From: Actinomycetota bacterium
GTDB taxonomy: Bacteria > Actinomycetota > Actinomycetes > Nanopelagicales > Nanopelagicaceae
Reading direction: 5' to 3'
DNA: 5,373 nt
NCBI GenBank assembly: GCA_009700715.1
Contig: WLLM01000068.1
Location: 1 to 5,373, forward strand
Shown here in pieces: positions 1 to 5,101 of the stretch; within the stretch, counting starts at the first letter, position 1, and each line of letters starts with the position of its first letter. A program made the position numbers and the translations under genes. Below the pieces are notes generated by a model. It was not told where the DNA came from, searched no databases, and worked only from the letters and a program-made list of their open reading frames with translations.

Positions 1-1553
1 AATTCGGGCCAAGTAACCGCTTCCATTTCAGTGGCTGCATTTAATTTCATGGTGCAAGAGCCCAACGGAATCATTGTGCGATCTAGCGCAAGATCACGAT
101 CAGCCAAGGTTCGCAGGTATCGCATCATCGCGGTTTCGGAGTGATAGGTATTAAAGACCGGATGTGCGAGGTAGCTACTGGTTCGCTGAGAGGCCTTTGG
201 AATACCACTCCCCTGTGTGGACAGATCTAACTTCAAATTAAAAATGGCAGCAAGCGACTTCACAAGTTCAATAGTTGTGGTTTCATCGAAAGAAATACCA
301 ACTTCTTCATCAGAAACTTTTCGTAGATTGATCTTTAACTCAGCGGCCTTAGCAATAATCTGATCAGCGCTACCCGTTTTGATCGTCAAAGTATCGAAGA
401 AACTTTCATTGGTGATCTCTAGCCCTGCCGCCTTAACTGCGCCAGCAAATATTGTTGTGAAGGAATTGACTCGTTGCGCGATTTTTCTCAAACCGAGCGG
501 GCCATGCCACATCGCATAGAAGGCGCTCATATTCGCAAGAAGAACTTGCGCGGTGCAAATATTGCTTGTCGCCTTGTCGCGTCGAATATGTTGTTCGCGA
601 GTTTGCAGAGCTAAACGAAAAGCTGGATTGCCGTGTGCATCAACGCTCTGTCCAATTAAACGACCAGGTAGCGAACGTTCTAGACCAGTGCGTACTGACA
701 TAAAACCAGCATGTGGTCCGCCAAATCCCATAGGAACACCGAAACGTTGTGCGCTACCAACTGCAACATCTGCTCCCCATTCGGCGGGTGCTTTCAAAAG
801 TGTTAGCGCCAAAAGATCGGTTGCTGCAATCAAGTGGGCGTCTTTGGCATGAACAGCATCAGCAACGCTTTGATAATCTTTAATTTCGCCATAGGTATTT
901 GGATACTGAACCAAAACTCCGAAATAATTTAAATCGGCTAGCGAAGCGGCGTTTTCTATATCTACTTCTGCAATTGAAATTCCCAAAGGCTTTGCGCGAG
1001 TTATTACTACCGCTTTGGTTTGCGGATGAAGTGCGGCATCAATTACAAAAACAGCAGAATCTTCGCCCTTGAAATTACGTCGCGCCAATGTCATCGCTTC
1101 GGCGGCCGCTGTTCCTTCATCAAGCATTGAAGCATTTGCGATCGCTAAGCCGGTGAGATCGCAGACAACGGTCTGGAATGCAAAGAGCGCTTCTAAACGT
1201 CCCTGTGAAATCTCAGGTTGATATGGCGTATACGCGGTGTACCAGGCAGGGTTTTCTAAAACATTTCTCTTAATAACGGCAGGAGTAATAGTTCCGTAAT
1301 AACCAGTTCCAATTAAAGAAGTGAAAACTTTATTCTCTGCGGCCATTTCACGAAGGAGCGAAATCGCTTCAACTTCTGTCACCGCGCTGGGTAAATGCTT
1401 TTCCAGAGGATCCTTCATTGCAATCGCGGAAGGAACTACGGCGGAGATAAAATCTGTTAGGGACTTAAAACCAAGTTGCTCCAACATCGCAACTTCATTG
1501 GCATGCGTTGGACCTATGTGGCGATCGACAAATGCGCCATGTTCTAAAGTCAA
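1..1553 (-). CDS. gcvP: Glycine dehydrogenase (decarboxylating), P protein of the glycine cleavage system, N-terminal part
   Basis: This PLP enzyme decarboxylates glycine and passes the aminomethyl group to lipoyl-GcvH in the cytoplasm. The frame stays open for 517 codons and leaves the window, so about half of a usual ~950-residue single-chain P protein is present. Family landmarks appear in order: DRHIG at residues 10-14, GTGYYGT at 82-88, YTPYQPEISQGRLE at 108-121, NASMLDEGTAAAEAM at 140-154, a GVPMGFGGPHAGFM stretch near 270-283, QTREQHIRRDKATSNICTAQ near 316, and LGSCTMKLN close to the edge. The PLP-binding lysine lies in the missing second half, so activity cannot be judged. I chose the TTG start at 1551-1553 because it lies five bases after GGGGGAG and nine codons before DRHIG, as in relatives. 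No frameshift was met when reading the frame through. It is the last gene of the cluster and the partner of gcvH, 2.6 kb upstream. Confidence 0.96.
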   Translation of the reverse strand, partial: MTLEHGAFVDRHIGPTHANEVAMLEQLGFKSLTDFISAVVPSAIAMKDPLEKHLPSAVTEVEAISLLREMAAENKVFTSLIGTGYYGTITPAVIKRNVLENPAWYTAYTPYQPEISQGRLEALFAFQTVVCDLTGLAIANASMLDEGTAAAEAMTLARRNFKGEDSAVFVIDAALHPQTKAVVITRAKPLGISIAEVDIENAASLADLNYFGVLVQYPNTYGEIKDYQSVADAVHAKDAHLIAATDLLALTLLKAPAEWGADVAVGSAQRFGVPMGFGGPHAGFMSVRTGLERSLPGRLIGQSVDAHGNPAFRLALQTREQHIRRDKATSNICTAQVLLANMSAFYAMWHGPLGLRKIAQRVNSFTTIFAGAVKAAGLEITNESFFDTLTIKTGSADQIIAKAAELKINLRKVSDEEVGISFDETTTIELVKSLAAIFNLKLDLSTQGSGIPKASQRTSSYLAHPVFNTYHSETAMMRYLRTLADRDLALDRTMIPLGSCTMKLNAATEMEAVTWPE

Positions 1554-1558
1554 AGCAA

Positions 1559-1565
1559 CTCCCCC
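1559..1565 (-). promoter_or_regulatory. Ribosome binding site of gcvP
   Basis: The minus strand reads GGGGGAG, then five bases, then TTG. This is the strongest Shine-Dalgarno sequence near the beginning of the gcvP reading frame and supports initiation at the unusual TTG codon (1551-1553) rather than at an internal ATG. Confidence 0.7.
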
Positions 1566-1573
1566 GGTTAAAT

Positions 1574-1597
1574 TCGCTAGCGAGTATTGCTAGCAAT
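1574..1597. promoter_or_regulatory. Twin palindromes with GCTAGC core upstream of gcvP
   Basis: Two perfect palindromes stand side by side: TCGCTAGCGA (1574-1583) and ATTGCTAGCAAT (1586-1597). Their centres are 13 bp apart and both contain GCTAGC. They fill the middle of the 66-base gap between the resR-like stop and the gcvP start. In RNA the two could also pair with each other into a stem of about nine pairs with one bulge and a seven-base loop, ending about eight bases before the gcvP Shine-Dalgarno. No U-run follows, so it does not look like an intrinsic terminator. A protein operator or a translational hairpin are both possible; function is inferred from placement only. Confidence 0.4.
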
Positions 1598-1619
1598 CCA
1601 TTGGGGAAGAATATGGCTT

Positions 1620-2141
1620 TTAGGCGCCTTTAGCCTTTCGACGTAGAGAAAGCTCGTCGTTACTTTCAACACCGCCAGTAACGATCTCGCCATTGATCTC
1701 GCCCTGAAGAGTCGCAAGTGAACCCTCAACCTCATGCCAAACTTTACCCACCGCGATACCAAATACGCCTTGACCGCCTTGAAGAAGGTCAACGATCTCA
1801 TCGGCGTTGGCGCACTCATAGATTGAAGCGCCATCGCTCATCAAGGTAATACTTTCTAATTCAGTAACTCCACGACTGCGTAAATGATTTACCGCAGTTC
1901 GAATATTTTGAAGTGAAACTCCAGCATCGAGTAAACGCTTAACGATCTTGAGAACCAAAATGTCGCGGAATCCATAAAGTCGCGCAGTTCCAGATCCACT
2001 TGCGGTGCGCACACTTGGTTCGAGTAATCCGGTGCGTGCCCAATAATCTAATTGGCGATATGAAATACCTGCAGCTGCACATGCAGTTGCTCCGCGATAG
2101 CCGATCTCGTTCTGGCCTTCTTGCGTAACTGGGGAGGTCAC
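1620..2141 (-). CDS. resR: MerR-family transcription regulator, ResR (Rv1830)-like
   Basis: This is a cytoplasmic DNA-binding protein of 173 residues from the start chosen here. A MerR-type winged helix begins at YRGATACAAAGISYRQLDYW (residues 15-34), followed by the wing region SGSGTARLYGFRD (48-60) and the helical segment ILVLKIVKRLLDAGVSLQNI (61-80). The C-terminal part carries ITLMSDGASIYEC (98-110) and VDLLQGGQGVFGIAV (117-131), features I recall from mycobacterial Rv1830 (ResR), in which variants have been tied to growth and antibiotic resilience. There is no cysteine cluster of the metal-sensing MerR type. The frame stays open to a TTG at 2234, but the extra 31 codons are rich in Ser/Pro/Arg, use codons unusual here (AGG, AGA, CGG, repeated AGC) and lack a Shine-Dalgarno. 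GTG at 2139-2141, with a weak upstream GAGAG, is therefore preferred. Target genes cannot be seen from the sequence. Confidence 0.9.
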   Translation of the reverse strand: MTSPVTQEGQNEIGYRGATACAAAGISYRQLDYWARTGLLEPSVRTASGSGTARLYGFRDILVLKIVKRLLDAGVSLQNIRTAVNHLRSRGVTELESITLMSDGASIYECANADEIVDLLQGGQGVFGIAVGKVWHEVEGSLATLQGEINGEIVTGGVESNDELSLRRKAKGA

Positions 2142-2181
2142 GTCGCTCTCGATTCTGCTCGGGGAAGTTTGATCTGGGATA

Positions 2182-2210
2182 AGGCTACGAGTAGTAGGTG
2201 GGCTAGACAA
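2182..2210 (-). promoter_or_regulatory. Candidate promoter of the resR-like gene
   Basis: On the minus strand TTGTCT (2205-2210) and TAGCCT (2182-2187) are separated by exactly 17 bases. TAGCCT fits the actinobacterial TANNNT -10 pattern and the -35 box keeps TTG. Initiation would be near 2175, giving a leader of about 34 bases to the GTG at 2141. The site lies in the 115-base stretch between the DUF151 stop and that GTG, which supports treating the stretch as non-coding. The match is moderate and may be chance. Confidence 0.4.
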
Positions 2211-2256
2211 CGACCGACACGGGGCAAACCTCAAGTAGAGAGTGAGACTTTAACCC

Positions 2257-2784
2257 CTACCCTGCAAAATCCTCCGGATTGATCTGATCGAGGAATTCAC
2301 GGAATCGTTCGAGCTCGCTATCTGAACTAGCCCCGGATTCTTCGGAACCGACCTCGCCATCGCCCTCGATTAACCGTTCTGGAATATCGATCCCTACCTG
2401 ATCTAAGAGATCGGATTCGGCGAGGATATTGCTCTTGGTACGAAGGGCGATAGCGATTGCATCTGAGGGGCGAGCTGAGACTTTCAAGAGCGCCGATTGG
2501 CTATCTCGGATCTGAATCTCAGCGAAGAAGACCCCATCTTTAAGTTCGGTTATATGTACCGCGGTCATTGTTAGATCTGCGACTTCAAGGATATTGCCGA
2601 GCAGGTCGTGAGTTAGCGGACGTTGGGCGGCTAATCCTTGTTGGGCGAATGCGATCGCAGTGGCTTCGACCGCCCCTACCCAGATCGGCAGAAAGCGTGA
2701 ACCATCAATTTCTTTGAGCAGGACGATCGGTTGATTCGAAGGCATCTCGATGCGAACACCGACTACCTCCATATTTACCAACAT
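2257..2784 (-). CDS. DUF151 / bifunctional nuclease family protein (Rv1829-like)
   Basis: The 175-residue protein carries one DUF151 (BFN) domain over roughly residues 6-135. Conserved blocks are VVGVRIE (7-13), SRFLPIWVGAVEATAIAFAQ (29-48), RPLTHDLL (55-62), the strand pair ending in DGVFFAEI (83-90), and SARPSDAIAIALR (103-115). The family is named for plant and bacterial members reported to have DNase/RNase activity; whether actinobacterial members are nucleases is not settled. A Gly/Ser/Glu-rich linker (140-156) leads to a short acidic helix, ELERFREFLDQINPEDF (158-174), that matches the tail of the mycobacterial relative. The start is ATG at 2782-2784; a second ATG four codons on (2770-2772) aligns better with the usual N-terminus, and neither has a clear ribosome binding site. 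It follows the ftsR-like stop by 26 bases, so co-transcription is likely. Confidence 0.93.
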   Translation of the reverse strand: MLVNMEVVGVRIEMPSNQPIVLLKEIDGSRFLPIWVGAVEATAIAFAQQGLAAQRPLTHDLLGNILEVADLTMTAVHITELKDGVFFAEIQIRDSQSALLKVSARPSDAIAIALRTKSNILAESDLLDQVGIDIPERLIEGDGEVGSEESGASSDSELERFREFLDQINPEDFAG

Positions 2785-2810
2785 CGTCTAATTGCTATCG
2801 CGTCGGTTAA

Positions 2811-3530
2811 TTACTGGCGTGGACGATTGAGACCAGCGCGAACTAGACCGGCATGTAAACGCACTGAAAGAGATGCGATCTGCTTTTGTACTTCTTCGGC
2901 GCGAGCCTTTGAGTCGGCAGATTTCTGGCGATTGATGGGAGTAATAACCTGCTCGATTAAACCAATTTCGCGATCTGCTGCAGATTTAAATGAACGCAAG
3001 TGTCGCGCTTCGATTCCGAAACCGGCCATCTCGGCAACTGCCTTAGCGACAGAGAGCGCATCAGCGTCATAGTGACGACCGCGTAGCGCGATAAAACCAA
3101 AAGACTCCAGCTCAACTAGTTGGCTATCAATTAAACCGCTTGCTTTAAGCAACTCTTCACGAGAAAGGCGTAGATCTGAGGTGGCACCAAATGATTCTGG
3201 TGAAGCATCGTTATCAACAGTTGCCAAAGTCGGACGAGGTGATGCGACTCCCCCAGCAGGAGCGGGATCTAATCCACGATCTAAGGCTTCCAAATTCTCT
3301 TTAATTACGCGAAGGGGTAGGTACTGATCGCGCTGCAAAAGCAGGACGTACCGAAGGCGCTCGAGATCAGTTGCTGTGAATTTACGGTAGCCAGAAGGAG
3401 TTCGTTGAGGTTCGATCAATCCTTCGGATTCAAGAAAGCGGATCTTCGAAATAGTGATATCCGGAAAATCTCCACGTAACTTAGATAGAACTTCACCGAT
3501 ACTTAAATATGCGCGTGCTGGAACGCTCAC
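2811..3530 (-). CDS. ftsR: MerR-family transcription regulator, FtsR (Rv1828)-like
   Basis: This 239-residue protein has an N-terminal winged helix of the MerR class: LSIGEVLSKL (9-18), the recognition region DITISKIRFLESEGLIEPQR (24-43), the wing SGYRKF (46-51) and DLERLRYVLLLQRDQYLPL (55-73). A Pro/Ala-rich linker (about 88-118) leads to a helical C-terminal domain (120-239) with RLSREELLKASG (121-132) and HLRSFKSAADREIGLIEQ. This two-part layout and length match mycobacterial Rv1828 and corynebacterial FtsR, a regulator reported to activate ftsZ. Effector ligands are unknown and no metal-binding cysteines are seen. The start is GTG at 3528-3530, six bases after GGGGAG. It follows garA by 51 bases, and no convincing promoter was found in that gap, so it is probably read from the garA promoter. 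Confidence 0.93.
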   Translation of the reverse strand: MSVPARAYLSIGEVLSKLRGDFPDITISKIRFLESEGLIEPQRTPSGYRKFTATDLERLRYVLLLQRDQYLPLRVIKENLEALDRGLDPAPAGGVASPRPTLATVDNDASPESFGATSDLRLSREELLKASGLIDSQLVELESFGFIALRGRHYDADALSVAKAVAEMAGFGIEARHLRSFKSAADREIGLIEQVITPINRQKSADSKARAEEVQKQIASLSVRLHAGLVRAGLNRPRQ

Positions 3531-3536
3531 GATAAT

Positions 3537-3542
3537 CTCCCC
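3537..3542 (-). promoter_or_regulatory. Ribosome binding site of the ftsR-like gene
   Basis: GGGGAG on the minus strand lies six bases before the GTG at 3528-3530. It fixes that GTG as the start and gives the expected short N-terminus ahead of the winged helix. Confidence 0.7.
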
Positions 3543-3581
3543 TACTGCTAGTTAGACGTTTAAATTCTTTACTTTTGAAAC

Positions 3582-4037
3582 TTAATTCTTTTTAGAGATG
3601 AAAAGCAGGTGAAACTTGCCGATCTGAATTTCATCTCCGGTTGCTAGCTGAGATTCTGAAACAGTTTGATTGTTTAAATATGTACCGTTAAGGCTTCCTA
3701 GATCACGTAAAGTGAAAACGCCTTCTCTAGCTTCGATCACCGCATGTTTTCTTGAGACGGTAACGTCATCAAGAAATACTGGTGAATCTGTCGAGCGCCC
3801 GATCGCAACTTCGTTTTGATCAATCAGAAATCGCGCGCCTTTAGCAGGCCCACGATGGATTACGACCATGGCGCGATCGGCCGGCCCATCCAAAATCGCA
3901 TTCAGCGCAACAAGATCTAGTTCGTTAGCCGATGAGAGAAGCGCATTCAAAGCGCTCTCTGGGGAACCATCTACTACCGAGCGAACCCCGAGATGCAAGG
4001 TGGAGGTGAGTTCGCTATTGGACTTTGGTTGGTTCAT
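3582..4037 (-). CDS. garA: FHA-domain protein, GarA/OdhI-like regulator
   Basis: The family is a soluble phospho-switch: the FHA domain binds 2-oxoglutarate dehydrogenase and glutamate-metabolism enzymes, and phosphorylation of an N-terminal threonine by Ser/Thr kinases (PknB, PknG) makes the domain bind its own tail and release them. Here the FHA domain covers about residues 57-148 of 151, with IGR (79-81), DDVTVSRKHA (90-99), LRDLGSLNGTYLN (110-122) and GDEIQIGKFHLLF (134-146). The phosphothreonine-binding residues R81, S95, R96, H98 and N117 are present. The first 56 residues differ from GarA: no ETTSVF motif is seen, only a weak ELTSTL (9-14), followed by an Ala/Leu-rich, probably helical segment (27-50). 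ATG is supported by GGAAGGGAG six bases upstream. It heads the downstream regulator genes and follows gcvH by 107 bases, with its own promoter. Its targets in this organism are inferred. Confidence 0.93.
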   Translation of the reverse strand: MNQPKSNSELTSTLHLGVRSVVDGSPESALNALLSSANELDLVALNAILDGPADRAMVVIHRGPAKGARFLIDQNEVAIGRSTDSPVFLDDVTVSRKHAVIEAREGVFTLRDLGSLNGTYLNNQTVSESQLATGDEIQIGKFHLLFISKKN

Positions 4038-4043
4038 TGCTTG

Positions 4044-4052
4044 CTCCCTTCC
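4044..4052 (-). promoter_or_regulatory. Ribosome binding site of garA
   Basis: GGAAGGGAG on the minus strand lies six bases before the garA ATG. It is the strongest Shine-Dalgarno match in the window and suggests that garA is translated efficiently compared with its neighbours. Confidence 0.7.
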
Positions 4053-4061
4053 TTGGTTACG

Positions 4062-4078
4062 AGGTTCAACTTCAACCT
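4062..4078. promoter_or_regulatory. 17-bp near-palindrome over the garA transcription start, candidate operator
   Basis: The minus strand reads AGGTTGAAGTTGAACCT. Seven of the eight symmetric base pairs match around the central base; only the G/G pair breaks the symmetry. It also contains two tandem TTGAA-type half sites. It begins just downstream of the predicted garA -10 box, at or right after the expected start of transcription, where a bound protein would block initiation. Which protein binds is unknown; the two MerR-type regulators encoded downstream are candidates by proximity only. Confidence 0.45.
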
Positions 4079-4085
4079 GAGGATG

Positions 4086-4114
4086 ACCTTAGAGAGAGTG
4101 GCGAAAGAAATCAA
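4086..4114 (-). promoter_or_regulatory. Promoter of garA and the following regulator genes
   Basis: On the minus strand TTGATT (4109-4114) and TAAGGT (4086-4091) are 17 bases apart. The -10 box fits TANNNT and the -35 keeps TTGA. Transcription would begin near 4079, leaving a leader of about 42 bases before the garA ATG. The 107-base gap after gcvH is one of the two largest in the window, which supports an independent promoter here. Confidence 0.55.
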
Positions 4115-4144
4115 GCGGAAATTTTGGGGTAAATCTTGCCGTTT

Positions 4145-4519
4145 CTATGCGGTGATTTGACGATATTCGTCGGCAGAGAGTAGGCCAGCAACAGGAGCCG
4201 CTACTTCAATATCGGCCAACCAGCCCGCGCCATATGGATCGGTGTTGATTGTTTCAGGCGCGCTACCTAGCGCATCGTTAACTGCCACAACCTTGCCAGT
4301 CACAGGTGCAAAGATTTCAGAGACGCTCTTGGTTGATTCGACTTCACCGCAAACCTTGTCAGCGGTTACGTTTTCGCCAATCTTTGGAAGTTGCACATAG
4401 ACAATGTCACCCAATGCGCCCTGCGCATAATCGGTGATCCCCATACGATAAATATTTCCGGTTGCAGCAACCCACTCGTGCTCTTTCGTGTATTGCAAAT
4501 TATCTGGGATCGATGACAT
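4145..4519 (-). CDS. gcvH: Glycine cleavage system H protein
   Basis: GcvH is the small lipoylated shuttle that takes the aminomethyl group from GcvP, presents it to GcvT and is re-oxidised by dihydrolipoamide dehydrogenase. The 124-residue product has the normal family length. It opens with YTKEHEWV (10-17), continues with GITDYAQGALGDIVYVQLP (27-45) and carries the lipoylation site in GEVESTKSVSEI (58-69), with K64 as the modified lysine, followed by the APVTGKVVAVN hammerhead strand and an ADEYRQI-type end. All hallmark residues are present, so it should be functional. ATG at 4517-4519 matches the family N-terminus, yet no Shine-Dalgarno precedes it. The pgsA-like stop is only nine bases upstream. 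A TAGTTT box six bases before the ATG raises the possibility of a leaderless transcript. gcvP is in the same cluster; gcvT is not in the window. Confidence 0.97.
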   Translation of the reverse strand: MSSIPDNLQYTKEHEWVAATGNIYRMGITDYAQGALGDIVYVQLPKIGENVTADKVCGEVESTKSVSEIFAPVTGKVVAVNDALGSAPETINTDPYGAGWLADIEVAAPVAGLLSADEYRQITA

Positions 4520-4521
4520 GG

Positions 4522-4544
4522 GAGAAAACTATCGTGATTTTCTC
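4522..4544 (-). promoter_or_regulatory. Inverted repeat and possible leaderless -10 box at the pgsA-gcvH junction
   Basis: The minus strand has GAGAAAA and TTTTCTC arms (seven pairs) around a nine-base loop. The repeat spans the stop codon of the pgsA-like gene and ends two bases before the gcvH ATG. Overlapping it, TAGTTT (4526-4531) fits the TANNNT -10 pattern and leaves six bases to the ATG, the layout seen for leaderless actinobacterial mRNAs. No good -35 box was found. Either reading explains why gcvH lacks a Shine-Dalgarno; both are inference. Confidence 0.3.
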
Positions 4545-5101
4545 AAGAGTGAAACCGCAACGCGAAGATAACTCGCTCCCGTAAATAGATAAAGGGCGAT
4601 CCCCCACAGAGCGAAACTCCATCCCAAAATAAATGCAGCTGTTCCGTACCAACCCGAATGCAGCGCGAGTAATAGAAATGGAAAGGCATAGAGCAGATTA
4701 AAGGTTGCCGCTTTACCTAAATAAGTAACCTTAAGTGGTGGTAGAGACTTTGCCGTTAAAGCGAGCGTGGCTAAGGCCAGGATTGCATCGCGGACAAGAA
4801 GTAAAAGGATTACCCAAAGCGGAATCGCATCTCGCATGTAAAGGACAATTAGCGTTGCGACTATGTACAAGCGATCGATTGCAGGATCGGCTAATTCGCC
4901 AAACCTTGATTCTTGCCCCCATGCACGCGCAATTTTTCCATCGAAATAATCGGTGGCTCCCCCGATCGCAAGAGTGAGAATCGCCCAACCGTCGGCTTCA
5001 AGTGAGATCGCCAAATAGATAAAGAGCGGGATTCCAAGGGCTCGCAGAAAGGTCAGCGCATTAGGCACAGTCAGCAGCGGCAATTTCTTCATGATTCCCA
5101 T
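4529..5101 (-). CDS. CDP-alcohol phosphatidyltransferase family membrane protein (PgsA2-like)
   Basis: These integral membrane enzymes move a phosphatidyl group from CDP-diacylglycerol to an alcohol such as glycerol-3-phosphate, inositol phosphate or phosphatidylglycerol. The complete catalytic signature D-x2-D-G-x2-A-R-x8-G-x3-D-x3-D is present at D51, D54, G55, A58, R59, G68, D72 and D76. About six hydrophobic segments are seen (roughly 13-34, 38-50, 78-89, 93-115, 134-148, 153-175), and K124, G129 and K130 form the usual basic patch. At 190 residues the length is typical. The acceptor cannot be told from sequence: PgsA (phosphatidylglycerophosphate synthase) or the uncharacterised PgsA2/Rv1822 type are both possible, the latter favoured by the gcvH-garA neighbourhood. 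The ATG at 5099-5101 overlaps the der stop by one base (TAATG), implying translational coupling; ATG at 5090-5092 is an alternative start. Confidence 0.92.
   Translation of the reverse strand: MGIMKKLPLLTVPNALTFLRALGIPLFIYLAISLEADGWAILTLAIGGATDYFDGKIARAWGQESRFGELADPAIDRLYIVATLIVLYMRDAIPLWVILLLLVRDAILALATLALTAKSLPPLKVTYLGKAATFNLLYAFPFLLLALHSGWYGTAAFILGWSFALWGIALYLFTGASYLRVAVSLLRKSR

Noticed and set aside
553..852. Open frame on the plus strand (also others at 1321-1593, 2731-3072, 3868-4080 and 4735-4977)
   Set aside because: Each lies opposite a well-supported minus-strand gene, its product is Arg/Cys/Ser-rich without family motifs, and none has a convincing ribosome site. They are shadows of the real genes.
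1138..1145. GCGATCGC octamer as a cyanobacterial HIP1-like repeat (also near 2650)
   Set aside because: Only two copies are present, both within coding sequence and explained by GCG/ATC/GCN codons, and the gene content is actinobacterial.
1554..1619. Glycine riboswitch upstream of gcvP
   Set aside because: The gap is only 66 bases, too short for the known aptamer with its conserved core, and no matching core was seen. The 107-base gap after gcvH also showed none.
1618..1637. AGGCGCCT palindrome at the resR-like stop as a terminator
   Set aside because: The symmetry stops after eight bases, there is no loop-stem of useful length and no U-run.
2758..2771. GGAGG sequence at the beginning of the DUF151 gene as a ribosome binding site for a later start
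   Set aside because: It overlaps the ATG at 2770-2772; the GTG that follows at a suitable distance is out of frame.
4100..4144. Intrinsic terminator after gcvH
   Set aside because: Possible arms (CAAG..CTTG, ATTT..AAAT) form only a weak asymmetric stem without a clean U-run.
4731..4988. Second minus-strand frame inside the phosphatidyltransferase gene (similarly 1577-1834 over the resR-like gene)
   Set aside because: They are in another frame of a gene with a complete catalytic signature or clear domain, and their products resemble nothing recognisable.
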